Shown here: positions 22,722 to 30,852 of the stretch, piece by piece
Position numbering within the stretch: position 1 is the stretch's first letter
How the letters are laid out: each line of letters opens with the position of its first letter
Assembly (NCBI RefSeq): GCF_035712445.1
Contig: NZ_DASTAT010000112.1
Location: forward strand, 1-34,946
Reading direction: 5' to 3'
Length of the DNA stretch: 34,946 bases
Source: Oligoflexus sp.
Lineage (GTDB): Bacteria; Bdellovibrionota_B; Oligoflexia; Oligoflexales; Oligoflexaceae
Program-made: the position numbers and the translations under genes
The notes under the pieces: generated by a model
The model's input: the letters and a program-made list of their open reading frames with translations, nothing else
Told to the model about the DNA's origin: nothing
Databases searched by the model: none

Positions 22722-24404
22722 ATGGAGTTTTTTTCGCAACCTCTGGTCGCTGTGATCCTGTTGCTCGGAATACTGGTCATCGTTCACGAAGCAGGACACT
22801 TTATCGTTGGCAAGCTCTGCGGAATCCCGGTTGAAATCTTTTCCATCGGTTTCGGTCCCACCATCTTCGGTTTCCAGATTCGGGAAACCCATTATCGTCT
22901 GAGTCTTATTCCCCTCGGCGGCTTCGTAAAATTTTACGGTACCGTGCCTTCCGAGGAAGTGCCGGCGAATCTGAAGGGGCGCGAATTTTATAATGCCTCG
23001 ATCGCAGCGCGACTGATGACGATCGCCGCCGGTCCCATTGCCAACCTTATTCTGGCTGTGGTGGCTTACGCGGGTTTGATTTCCTATGGCCTGAAACTGC
23101 CGCCCGCCTTGGTGGGCGAGATCCTCCCCGGCAGCCCCGCCGAGCGTTCGGGTCTTCAGTTCGGTGACATGATCACAAGCATCAATGACGAGCCCATCGT
23201 CTCGTGGCGCGACGTTCAGAATCTGATCAGCGGGGCCGCGGACAAAACTTTGAATTTGAAAGTCAAACGCGATCAGCAGGAATTGGCCATCACGGTTTCC
23301 CCGGAAAGCGTGAAAGAGGACGATATGCCTGGGAAAAGAGGTCGCATAGGAATATCCCCGAACCTCGTGCCGAGCACGCTGACACGAGTGAATGATGAAG
23401 GCGTGCTGAGTGCTGCGGGACTTCAAACCGGCGATCGCATCCTACGCATCGAAATGAATGGCACGACCACGGACGTGAAATACTGGCGTCAGCTGCTCGC
23501 TTTCTTCGGGCAATTCAAAGAGCCTCTGGCCGCGCCGCAGGAGATGAATCTGATCGTGCGCACAGAAAATCCTGAGAACGCCGAAACCCCAGCTGGTGAA
23601 CGTACGATCAAAGCCACGCTGCCGGCCGGCTTTCAATGGGACGCTGCCAAGGTTCAGGAGAAGCTTGGTGTCACGCACGCGCAGCTGACCATCTTCAAAA
23701 GTGAAGAGCCTGTGCCCCAGCTTCAGCCGGGTGACATGATCCTCGAATGGGATGGAAAACCCGTGACCTCGGCCTTTGATCTGAGTCAGCTGATCAGTGA
23801 CAACCGTCGTCCTCAGGTCGATATGAAAATTTTACGTAAAGAAATCGTGCAGAATATCACAGTGCCGCTCAAAGGCGTGGAAGTGCAGCGCATCGAAGGC
23901 AAGGTTACGATCTATACGCTGCCCGTGCAATTCTGGGGCGGACTCGAAAGTCCAGAACTGGTCGAAGAGCGTTACACCAATCCTGTGCGGGCTCTGTGGT
24001 ACGGACTCGAAGAAACCATGTCCACGACCAAGGCGATCGCCAAAGGCATCGGCGCTCTTTTCACAGGTGAATTGCCTTTGGCCGCCATCAGCGGCCCCAT
24101 CGGGATTGCCAAGGTCGCCTCGGATTCCGTAAGGCTCGGCTGGCAGTTTTTCTTCAACTCCCTGGCCGTGATCAGCATCAACCTCGCTCTGATCAACCTG
24201 ATTCCGATTCCTGTTCTCGATGGGGGGCAGATGGTTCTAATCGGTGCTGAAGCCGGCCTGCGTCGGCGCGTGTCGGAAGCAGCGATTGAAAATTATCAGA
24301 AGCTGGGCTTTATGATGGTGCTGGCTTTGGTCGTGATTGCCACCTACAATGACCTTGGCCGCTTTTGGGCATCCATGCTCAAAGGCGTCAGTTCCATGTT
24401 TTAA
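22722..24404 (+). CDS. rseP: RseP-type site-2 zinc metalloprotease with several PDZ-like segments
   Basis: Intramembrane protease of the S2P family, which cuts anti-sigma factors or remnant signal peptides. The zinc site is HEAGH at residues 22-26 in the first membrane span, with the second conserved motif NLIPIPVLDGGQM (Asp500) near the C-terminus. Between them are three PDZ-like units: about 128-195 (GEILPGSPAERSGLQFGDMI), about 225-290 (SAAGLQTGDRILRIE) and about 325-390 (PQLQPGDMILEWDGKPVTS). At 560 residues it is longer than the roughly 450 of E. coli RseP, which has two PDZ domains. It lies between cdsA and tsaB with GGAG at 22710-22713. Confidence 0.95.
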   Translation: MEFFSQPLVAVILLLGILVIVHEAGHFIVGKLCGIPVEIFSIGFGPTIFGFQIRETHYRLSLIPLGGFVKFYGTVPSEEVPANLKGREFYNASIAARLMTIAAGPIANLILAVVAYAGLISYGLKLPPALVGEILPGSPAERSGLQFGDMITSINDEPIVSWRDVQNLISGAADKTLNLKVKRDQQELAITVSPESVKEDDMPGKRGRIGISPNLVPSTLTRVNDEGVLSAAGLQTGDRILRIEMNGTTTDVKYWRQLLAFFGQFKEPLAAPQEMNLIVRTENPENAETPAGERTIKATLPAGFQWDAAKVQEKLGVTHAQLTIFKSEEPVPQLQPGDMILEWDGKPVTSAFDLSQLISDNRRPQVDMKILRKEIVQNITVPLKGVEVQRIEGKVTIYTLPVQFWGGLESPELVEERYTNPVRALWYGLEETMSTTKAIAKGIGALFTGELPLAAISGPIGIAKVASDSVRLGWQFFFNSLAVISINLALINLIPIPVLDGGQMVLIGAEAGLRRRVSEAAIENYQKLGFMMVLALVVIATYNDLGRFWASMLKGVSSMF

Positions 24405-24415
24405 GGACAGCGGCT

Positions 24416-25105
24416 GTGCTCATTCTTTTGCTTGATACGAGTCTGAAAGGTCCACTCCTGGCGCTTGCTGATGCCAGCAGCGGTCGTCTTTTGGATGTCG
24501 AGATCAGGAATAATCCCCAGGAAGCCGCCGCGGATCTGCCAGGCCTTGTTCAGGGTCTTTTGACCCGGCAGCGAAAGAGCTGGAATCAAATCGAAGGCGT
24601 GATCGTCGGGGCCGGCCCTGGTTCTTTCACCGGAATCAAAATCGGTCTCGCTTTTGTTTACGGCCTGCATCGAGCCAATCCCAAACTCGGTTTTTATGCG
24701 AGTTCGGCCCTCGGTTGTTTTGCTCATGTGGCTTTGGAAGCCAGTACCTGGATCCTGCCGGCCACGGCCACGCATGGGTACTTTGCAACGAGGTCCGAGG
24801 TGGGTGTTGTGAACCTCGAAATGGAAAGCATCCGTCTTGAAATTCCTGGACAGGAGCCGCGTTCCCTCCTGGCTTCGAATCCGGGACGGGTCGGCTGCCT
24901 CGGGGATTGGCCACGTTTGAATGACCTGGGGAAACGCACCGGCATTCTCATTCACAGCTCGCCGATCGAGGCCCGGGCTTATGAAATGCTCAACGCCATG
25001 CTCCAGGACTTCATTGCAAATTCCCGCAAGCTGAGCGATGTTTTACCGATGCCGCAGTATTTACGTAAGTCAGCTCCGGAAGAAAAGGCTGAGAGAAAAG
25101 CTTGA
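24416..25105 (+). CDS. tsaB: tRNA t6A biosynthesis protein TsaB
   Basis: Non-catalytic partner of TsaD in making threonylcarbamoyladenosine at position 37 of ANN-decoding tRNAs. The ASKHA-fold N-terminus is MLILLLDTSLKGPLLALAD, and the family signature GAGPGSFTGIKIGLA is at about residues 65-79. The C-terminus keeps the usual proline-Tyr-Leu-Arg ending (MPQYLRKSA). Translation is assigned to GTG 24416, eight bases after AAGGA, which overlaps the rseP stop. A longer frame from 24365 would run into rseP and lacks a signal. The result is 229 residues, normal for TsaB. Confidence 0.92.
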   Translation: MLILLLDTSLKGPLLALADASSGRLLDVEIRNNPQEAAADLPGLVQGLLTRQRKSWNQIEGVIVGAGPGSFTGIKIGLAFVYGLHRANPKLGFYASSALGCFAHVALEASTWILPATATHGYFATRSEVGVVNLEMESIRLEIPGQEPRSLLASNPGRVGCLGDWPRLNDLGKRTGILIHSSPIEARAYEMLNAMLQDFIANSRKLSDVLPMPQYLRKSAPEEKAERKA

Positions 25106-25116
25106 GGGGAACCGGA

Positions 25117-25992
25117 ATGGATCAACTCGATCGACTTGTGAATTTTCGTCTGATAGGTAGGCCTATGAAAGCAATTGGCGCACGACGCAAACTCGGTGGA
25201 GCGATCTATATCCTCCCGAACCTGATCACGACCGGTAACCTTTTCTTCGGGTTCTTCTCGATTGTGAAAGGCCTGCAGGGCAATTTCCTTTGGGCTTCGG
25301 GGGCCATACTCCTGGCGGCCATCTTCGATGTCCTCGATGGCCGCGTCGCGCGCATGACCAATAGCCAAAGTGAATTCGGCGTTCAGTACGATTCACTCTG
25401 CGACTTGATATCCTTCGGTGCGGCTCCGGCTCTTCTGATGTACAAGGCCGGGCTTTCGGAAGCGGGACGCTTCGGCTGGATCGTATGTTTCATGTTCCTC
25501 GCCTGCGGCGCTCTGCGCCTTGCGCGTTTCAATGTGCAAAGCTCGATCGGCAAAGCCTCGGGTGATTTCACGGGCCTGCCGATTCCCATGGCCGCGGGCG
25601 TGGTCGCTTGCTTCGTGGCGCTTTGGATGGAATTCGAAACCAAACCCAGTGATTTCCAGCTGCTCTTCTGGATCGAGAACCTGATTCAAAATTCCATGTT
25701 CCGCCAGTGGTTCTTCGGCATCACAGGCCTGCTTCTGGCCATGGCCATGGTCACCAACATTCCCTACAGATCTCATAAAACACTTAACATTCGTGGGATA
25801 AAACCATTCCGACTCCTGGTTCTGGCCGTGGGCATGGTGGCCCTGATCGCGACCCAGCCCGAAATCTTCGGCTTTATTATTTTCTTCGGTTATGCGCTGA
25901 GCGGACCTTTGGAATGGCTCTTCGGTTGGACCAAGATCGTCGATGACGATGATATCTTTGAACAGAGTGAACAAGGTTCCATCGAACCTTAA
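25117..25992 (+). CDS. pssA: CDP-diacylglycerol--serine O-phosphatidyltransferase PssA
   Basis: Makes phosphatidylserine from CDP-diacylglycerol and serine, the route to phosphatidylethanolamine. The CDP-alcohol phosphatidyltransferase signature is complete: Asp71, Asp74-Gly75, Ala78-Arg79, Gly88, Asp92 and Asp96. About eight membrane spans follow or surround it. ILPNLITTGNLFFGFFSI before the motif is typical of the type II PssA family rather than PgsA. The ATG at 25117 has GAGGGG at 25104-25109; an earlier TTG at 25102 is also in frame but overlaps that site. No psd gene (phosphatidylserine decarboxylase) is adjacent. Confidence 0.93.
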   Translation: MDQLDRLVNFRLIGRPMKAIGARRKLGGAIYILPNLITTGNLFFGFFSIVKGLQGNFLWASGAILLAAIFDVLDGRVARMTNSQSEFGVQYDSLCDLISFGAAPALLMYKAGLSEAGRFGWIVCFMFLACGALRLARFNVQSSIGKASGDFTGLPIPMAAGVVACFVALWMEFETKPSDFQLLFWIENLIQNSMFRQWFFGITGLLLAMAMVTNIPYRSHKTLNIRGIKPFRLLVLAVGMVALIATQPEIFGFIIFFGYALSGPLEWLFGWTKIVDDDDIFEQSEQGSIEP

Positions 25993-26006
25993 GTGAACGA
26001 GGACCC

Positions 26007-26966
26007 ATGCGAAACATTTGTCTGCTGGCCCTTCTCGCTTTGAATGCGGTGGCGCCGCAGCTTCAGGCTCAGGATGATGATGCGGAACTCGGTCGGGCGC
26101 AGCCGCCCCCTGAGGTTCCTCATTCGTCTATTTTGGATGATAGCGATCCGGTCGAACCCGAACTTCCTGTCATTCCCGTTCCGCCGCCGAAGCCCCCGGT
26201 CGTGACGCGCGATCTTCAGGAGCAGCCCCCAGCAGCTCCGCCGCCTGCTCCTGCAACGGCCGCAGATGCGGAAAAAAAGGAATCATCGCGTGGATTCAGC
26301 CTTGTGGAAGGCCGTCGACGTCCCGGTGCCACCTTTGGGTTCGGGGCCACGCGCCCTGATAATATCGGCAAGTACAATCACTACGAATACCTTTACGGTA
26401 AAGAACGTTACTCGCCTTATTTTTACGGCGGTTACTATCTTTTCAGTTACATCTTCGATATCGGCATCGTGGGCCGCGTGGGTTATTACCATGCCGAAGG
26501 CCATCCGCTCGCCGAACGTCCGACTGTGCCGCTGAAAGGCGATCTGACGAGCGAACGCAGGGATGATAATCAAAAGCTCGGCTTGACTCTGATTCCCACG
26601 CAGATTTCAGCGGAGCTGGCCCTGGCGCCCTTTAAAACGCGCTGGGTTGTTTTTCGCGGCTGGATGGGCATTGAACGCCTTTACGTTCAGGAAACCATCG
26701 AACCCAATCTGCCATCGACAGTCACCAGCAGCAGCTCCTCGACTTATACAAGCTCGGGATGGAATGAAGGGCTTGCGACCGGAGTCATGGCCTCTTTCAG
26801 TCTAACCGGCCTGGATGCGCGTTCCGACAATTCCCTCAGGTCACTGGGTGTGGATCGCTATTACCTCAGCCTTTTCGCTGAAAACATCACAACCACGCGC
26901 GACAAGTTCGGCAATTTCGACAGAAAGCAATATGGAATCGCCTTTAGCTTCGAAGGACTCCGCTGA
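26007..26966 (+). CDS. Exported proline-rich protein, probable outer-membrane beta-barrel
   Basis: I do not recognise this 319-residue protein. A signal peptide (cleavage probably after LQA, residue 21) leads into an acidic, Pro-rich linker (about 30-88, runs of PPP and PPAAPPPAP) that could span periplasm or wall. The rest, about 95-319, is rich in Tyr, Phe and Gly with alternating polar and hydrophobic residues (YSPYFYGGYYLFSYIFDIG; GRVGYYHAEG; KLGLTLIPTQISAELALAPF; RKQYGIAFSFEGLR), as in outer-membrane barrels. It does not end in the classical aromatic residue. GAGG at 25999-26002 precedes the ATG. It is 14 bases after pssA, and its last 35 bases overlap truA. Confidence 0.8.
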   Translation: MRNICLLALLALNAVAPQLQAQDDDAELGRAQPPPEVPHSSILDDSDPVEPELPVIPVPPPKPPVVTRDLQEQPPAAPPPAPATAADAEKKESSRGFSLVEGRRRPGATFGFGATRPDNIGKYNHYEYLYGKERYSPYFYGGYYLFSYIFDIGIVGRVGYYHAEGHPLAERPTVPLKGDLTSERRDDNQKLGLTLIPTQISAELALAPFKTRWVVFRGWMGIERLYVQETIEPNLPSTVTSSSSSTYTSSGWNEGLATGVMASFSLTGLDARSDNSLRSLGVDRYYLSLFAENITTTRDKFGNFDRKQYGIAFSFEGLR

Positions 26967-27810
26967 GAGCGGGTCCCCCGCACCCTTCTTTACCTATCGC
27001 ATGGATTTGGCCTATATCGGGACTGCTTTTCAAGGCTGGCAAAGTCAGCCTGGAGGCAATACCGTGCAGGATGTCTTGGAAAAGGCTCTGCGCACGGCCC
27101 TGCGCCAGGAGCTTCGAATTCTGGGCGCCTCGCGTACGGATACTGGTGTTCACGCCGAGCAGCAGGTGGCCACCTTTCGCAGTGCGGAAGCCATCAACTG
27201 TGAACTTGCCCTGCGTTCGCTGCAGGCTCTTGTGCCGCCCACGATCGGGGTTTTGAATCTGCGGCCCTGGGACTCGGATTTTCATCCGATCCTGTCCGCG
27301 AAAAGCAAGGTCTATCGTTACCGCATCTGGCTCGGAACGCCGCAAAATCCTTTTACTAGGCCCTTTGTCTGGTCGATGCATCATGATCTGGATCTCTCGG
27401 CACTCCAGGAGGCCACGCGGCATCTGCTCGGCACCCATGATTTTCGCAGCTTCTGTGCCAGTGACGCCAGCGTTGCGACCTATGATCGCACCATTTTCGA
27501 AGCACACTGGGTTCAGCGCGGACCGCTTTTGGAATTTTACATACTCGGCGATGGCTTTCTGAAACAGATGGTCCGCAGTGTGGTGGGAACACTGGTGAAA
27601 GTCGGTCTTGGCAAACTCAAGCCCGATGATATCAAAAGAATTTTATCCGCCCATGATCGCCGTGCAGCGGGACAAACCGCGCCTGCGCATGGACTTTCGC
27701 TGCTCCGCATCTTCTACGACGTGACGGAAAAGATTCCTGCGTCCCTGATCAGTGGAGGCTCTGAATTTGGCTTCTCTTTAGGTCTGCCCGAGGATCCAGC
27801 CGGCGTCTGA
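26932..27810 (+). CDS. truA: tRNA pseudouridine(38-40) synthase TruA
   Basis: Isomerises uridines 38-40 in the tRNA anticodon arm. Catalytic Asp70 lies in the strict family motif GASRTDTGVHAEQQVATF. Other motifs are YRMDLAYIGTAFQGWQSQPG at the N-terminus, SKVYRYRIW, LLGTHDFRSFCASDA and FLKQMVRSVVGTLVKVGLGK. The ATG at 26932 is preferred because the first beta strand (FTYRMDLAY) starts before the next Met at 27001; it gives 293 residues, slightly long with a Ser/Pro-rich lead. This start overlaps the upstream gene by 35 bases and has only a weak AGAAAG signal, so translation may depend on coupling. Confidence 0.95.
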   Translation: MESPLASKDSAESGSPAPFFTYRMDLAYIGTAFQGWQSQPGGNTVQDVLEKALRTALRQELRILGASRTDTGVHAEQQVATFRSAEAINCELALRSLQALVPPTIGVLNLRPWDSDFHPILSAKSKVYRYRIWLGTPQNPFTRPFVWSMHHDLDLSALQEATRHLLGTHDFRSFCASDASVATYDRTIFEAHWVQRGPLLEFYILGDGFLKQMVRSVVGTLVKVGLGKLKPDDIKRILSAHDRRAAGQTAPAHGLSLLRIFYDVTEKIPASLISGGSEFGFSLGLPEDPAGV

Positions 27811-27878
27811 TCAGCCTTCGGTCCTTTTCCTTTTTCGCTTTCATTTTTTTCCCTGGCCCCCATCAGCCTGCCTGCCCT

Positions 27879-27884
27879 TATAAT
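27879..27884 (+). promoter_or_regulatory. Perfect -10 box upstream of the TPR lipoprotein gene
   Basis: TATAAT lies 38 bases before the ATG at 27922, in a 111-bp gap that follows a T/C-rich tract after truA. No good -35 hexamer is seen at 16-18 bases; only TGGCCC-like sequence occurs further upstream. Transcription would start near 27891, just after a GGTA-TG-TACC palindrome (27885-27894) that might be an operator. Confidence 0.45.
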
Positions 27885-27921
27885 GGTATGTACCGTTTTA
27901 TTCCGTATCAAAGGGAGACGT

Positions 27922-29691
27922 ATGGCCAAGAATAAGGGCCTCCTGGTGTTCTGGCCGTTTTTGCTAGGCGGTCAGCTCCTGACCTCCTGCCAGCAGACTC
28001 ATGCCGCGAAAAATATGCCGAAGGACGGGGAAATTCGGCCCAGCATGGAAGACGACAAGGTGCCGATGGATCTTTGGTCCCCGACGCGGCGCAAAGCGAA
28101 TGCTTCGTTCTATTTTCTGACCGGTGAATACGAAGCTTTGAATCGGAATATGGGAAAGGCCCGCAAATTCCTGGAAAACGCCTATAACCTTGATCCGAAT
28201 CCATTCCTGGCATCGAAACTCATCGAGGCCAGGGCCAATGAAGACGTGGAAGGCGGACTGCAGCTCGCCAAGAAAATGGTTTTGCTTTATCCGAAGAATG
28301 CCGAAATTCAATTGCTCTATGGCCGCCTTCTTTCGGCCGCTGGACAGTTTGAAAAGGCTGAGCAGCACATTCGGCTTGCGACCCGGTATGATTCCGGCAA
28401 TGTCGAGGCCTATGTGGTCCTTCTGCAGCTTCTGCAGGCGCAGCAGAAATTCAAGGAAGCGGTTCCGATCGCCAAGGAAATGCTGCGCAACACTCCCGAA
28501 TTCGCGGACGGCTGGATGCAGCTGGCCCGACTTCATCTGACCTTGAAACAAAAAAAGCTGGCGCTGGAACCCGCCCGTCGCGCCTATGAGCTGGACACCA
28601 ATGACCCCGAACGCGTGCATCTCTATGCTGTGGTCCTGGATATCAACGGCGAATCCAAAAAAGCCATCAACCTTTACGAAGCCGTCCTGCGGTTGGATCC
28701 TACCAACGATGATCTGATTTCCCGCATGATGGGTCACTACAAGCTGCTGGGTACTCTGGACGATGCGTTGAAGATGCTGCAAAACTCCGAAAAAGAAGCG
28801 AGGCGCGAGGTTCCAGGCATTCGTCTGCAGATGGCTTTCGTCTATTGGGAAATGCAGAAGTTCAAGGAAGCTTCCGAACTTCTGGATTCTCTGGCTCAGC
28901 GCAATCCCCAGGCCGAACGCATCCTTTACATGTCGGGCCTTGGTCAGGAGCGCACGCAGCAGTATGAGCGCGCGCTGAAGACCTATGAGGGCTTTGATTC
29001 CAGCTCGGAATTCTTCGTGCATTCCCGTTATCGGATGATCGAATTGCACCGGCGCGTTGGGAATGTCGAGGCCGCACTCGCCGTCGTGCGCGAGGTCATC
29101 GACACCCAGGTGGATCGCTCCGCGGATTTCTATCCCCTGGGAGCGAATATCCTCGCCAGTCGCCAGCGTTATAATGATGCGATCAAATTGCTCGATGAAG
29201 GTTACGGAAAATATCCCGAGCGCGTGGATCTTCTTTTCCTGAAAGCCGTCAATCTTGAGAAGGCCCAGCGCTACGATGATACGGTGGCCACGCTCAAGCA
29301 GGTCATTGCGAAGGAACCCGAGCACGCCGCAGCCCATAACTATTTGGGCTACCTTTACGCGGAAAAAGGCATCAACCTGGAGGATGCTGAATTCCACGTC
29401 AAGAAAGCTCTCGAAATCAAACCGGAGGACGGCTATTATCTGGACTCCCTGGGCTGGATCTATTTTCAGCAGGGGAATTATAAGAAGGCTCTGGACGTTC
29501 TCCTGCGCGCCAATGAACTGGTGCCCAATGAAGCCGTGGTGCTGGAGCATCTTGGGGAAACCTATGAGATGCTGGGCGAGGTGAAAAAAGCCCTGGATAT
29601 CTATGGCAAGGCGTCCAAAGCCAAAATGGAAGATAAGGATCGCCTTCGCATTCAGGAAAAGTATGAACGTGTCAAAAAGAAGATTGAATAG
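27922..29691 (+). CDS. Large tetratricopeptide-repeat lipoprotein
   Basis: A 589-residue lipoprotein: the signal peptide ends in LLTSC (Cys23). From about residue 60 to the end the sequence is a chain of helical TPR repeats with the usual Gly/Ala/Leu-Pro pattern, for example NMGKARKFLENAYNLDPNPF, AEIQLLYGRLLSAAGQFEKA, ESKKAINLYEAVLRLDPTND, AHNYLGYLYAEKGINLEDAE and DSLGWIYFQQGNYKKALDVL. It should be a periplasmic scaffold anchored to a membrane, binding other proteins; no enzymatic domain is seen. Similar lipoproteins accompany envelope or surface-polysaccharide functions, but none can be named. The ATG at 27922 has AAGGGAG at 27911-27917; an upstream in-frame start at 27883 overlaps the -10 box. 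It overlaps the next gene by 29 bases. Confidence 0.9.
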   Translation: MAKNKGLLVFWPFLLGGQLLTSCQQTHAAKNMPKDGEIRPSMEDDKVPMDLWSPTRRKANASFYFLTGEYEALNRNMGKARKFLENAYNLDPNPFLASKLIEARANEDVEGGLQLAKKMVLLYPKNAEIQLLYGRLLSAAGQFEKAEQHIRLATRYDSGNVEAYVVLLQLLQAQQKFKEAVPIAKEMLRNTPEFADGWMQLARLHLTLKQKKLALEPARRAYELDTNDPERVHLYAVVLDINGESKKAINLYEAVLRLDPTNDDLISRMMGHYKLLGTLDDALKMLQNSEKEARREVPGIRLQMAFVYWEMQKFKEASELLDSLAQRNPQAERILYMSGLGQERTQQYERALKTYEGFDSSSEFFVHSRYRMIELHRRVGNVEAALAVVREVIDTQVDRSADFYPLGANILASRQRYNDAIKLLDEGYGKYPERVDLLFLKAVNLEKAQRYDDTVATLKQVIAKEPEHAAAHNYLGYLYAEKGINLEDAEFHVKKALEIKPEDGYYLDSLGWIYFQQGNYKKALDVLLRANELVPNEAVVLEHLGETYEMLGEVKKALDIYGKASKAKMEDKDRLRIQEKYERVKKKIE

Positions 29692-30379
29692 CCCTGCTGC
29701 GGCGCTTCCCTGGTTGCTGCTGGGTGCAGCCTGTACGACCACCCAGCCGCATTATGTCGATGTCCAGCTGCCTGCCTATGCCAGCGCGATTTTTGTGGAA
29801 TGCGCCAGTACCAATGGGGCGCTGGCCTTCCAGGTGAATCAGAACGGGCAAACGGTGGAAGCTGCGGATCTGGAATGGGCCGCTAAAGCCAGCGGGGATT
29901 GGGGACTCGCCAGCTACTCACCGATCGGGCAGACCCTTTTTCAAATTCAATTCAATAAGCAAAAGCAAAGCTTCGAGGCCACCGGCCGCGGCGGCAACTG
30001 GCTGGAGAGCGTGACGATCACGCGCGAAGGCTTTTTGCGGTATAAAGGCCAAAAACTGGGTCTGAAGCCGGATGAGTTCCCCTGCTTTTTCTCGGGACAT
30101 TTGCCACGCGGCTGGCTGCGCCAGGTGGTATCCTATAAGGCGGACGCCGACGGACTTCATCTGGCCGTTCAGGACCAGGAACGCCTGACAGAGGTGACGA
30201 TCGCCAAGCATGGCAGTGACAGCCCCTGGGCCTGGCAGTCCACTTCGAACTGGGATGTTTACTGGGGCCTGCGCAAGGAATCGGTGCAGCTGCAAAGCCG
30301 CAGGGATGCGAGCATGGTCCTGACCGCTGAGAATCTGCAGGGCATCGAATGCCGTTGGTCCCCCAAAGAGGAGGAGTGA
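29663..30379 (+). CDS. Probable lipoprotein of unknown function
   Basis: I do not recognise this 238-residue protein. The N-terminus has basic residues (SKRR), a hydrophobic stretch (AAALPWLLLGAA) and then Cys24 followed by TTTQ. This looks like a lipoprotein signal, though the residues before Cys (LGAAC) are not the ideal lipobox. The mature part is beta-rich with many Trp, Gln and Gly residues. Translation is assigned to ATG 29663 with AGGAAA at 29654-29659, inside the last codons of the TPR gene; an open frame upstream to 29603 has no signal. The 29-base overlap suggests that the two lipoproteins are made together and may work as a pair. It ends three bases before the next gene. Confidence 0.75.
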   Translation: MNVSKRRLNSPAAALPWLLLGAACTTTQPHYVDVQLPAYASAIFVECASTNGALAFQVNQNGQTVEAADLEWAAKASGDWGLASYSPIGQTLFQIQFNKQKQSFEATGRGGNWLESVTITREGFLRYKGQKLGLKPDEFPCFFSGHLPRGWLRQVVSYKADADGLHLAVQDQERLTEVTIAKHGSDSPWAWQSTSNWDVYWGLRKESVQLQSRRDASMVLTAENLQGIECRWSPKEEE

Positions 30380-30382
30380 GTT

Positions 30383-30838
30383 TTGAAACTGCTCGAAGCT
30401 CTGGAAGACGCTGGTTACATCACCTCCACCAACGTGCGCATGCTGGGCATGTACGCGGAAAAATGGAAGGTCACCACCTACGAGGCCCTGCTCGAAACGC
30501 ATATCATGGCGGAACACAGCCTTGCCGATGCGATCGCCGAAGTTTTCAAACTCGACCGCCTCTATAGCTTCGATGCCTCGGATGTGGACTCGGAGGCTCT
30601 GGCCATGATCTCCTGGCCCGAGGCGCAGGAATACAAGTGCTTCATCCCCTATCGCGATGATGATGGGACTTTTCAGGTCTGCATGCTCGATCCTTTGGAT
30701 GAAAAGGTCCTGCAGTTTCTGGGTCAAAGGCTTCCGCGCTTTCGCCCGGTGATTATGGATCGGCGCATGATGTACCGCTCCATTGAAGAAGCGTATCCTT
30801 TGGAAAGACAGATTCCAACTCTCTTACAGCTCCCTTGA
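30383..30838 (+). CDS. Stand-alone protein resembling the MshEN (PilB/GspE N-terminal) domain
   Basis: A 151-residue soluble protein with no signal or membrane span. Its layout follows the N-terminal domain of type II secretion and type IV pilus ATPases. A helical half contains LLEALEDAGYIT and HSLADAIAEVFKLDRLYSFD. The alpha/beta half has the pattern EALAMISWPEAQEYKCFIPY, then DDGTFQVCMLDPLDEKVLQF and RPVIMDRRMMYRSIEEAY. No ATPase domain follows. MshEN domains can bind cyclic di-GMP, but the typical RLG starts of the binding motif are not obvious here. It starts at TTG 30383, well spaced from GAGGAGGAG (30369-30377). It is flanked by the lipoprotein gene and murG. The assignment is by pattern only. 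Confidence 0.6.
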   Translation: MKLLEALEDAGYITSTNVRMLGMYAEKWKVTTYEALLETHIMAEHSLADAIAEVFKLDRLYSFDASDVDSEALAMISWPEAQEYKCFIPYRDDDGTFQVCMLDPLDEKVLQFLGQRLPRFRPVIMDRRMMYRSIEEAYPLERQIPTLLQLP

Positions 30839-30852
30839 TAAGGAAGAATCCC

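Noticed and set aside
27964..29742. 592-codon open frame on the minus strand
   Set aside because: It lies wholly opposite the TPR lipoprotein, which has a signal peptide, lipobox and repeats; the antisense product shows no family features.
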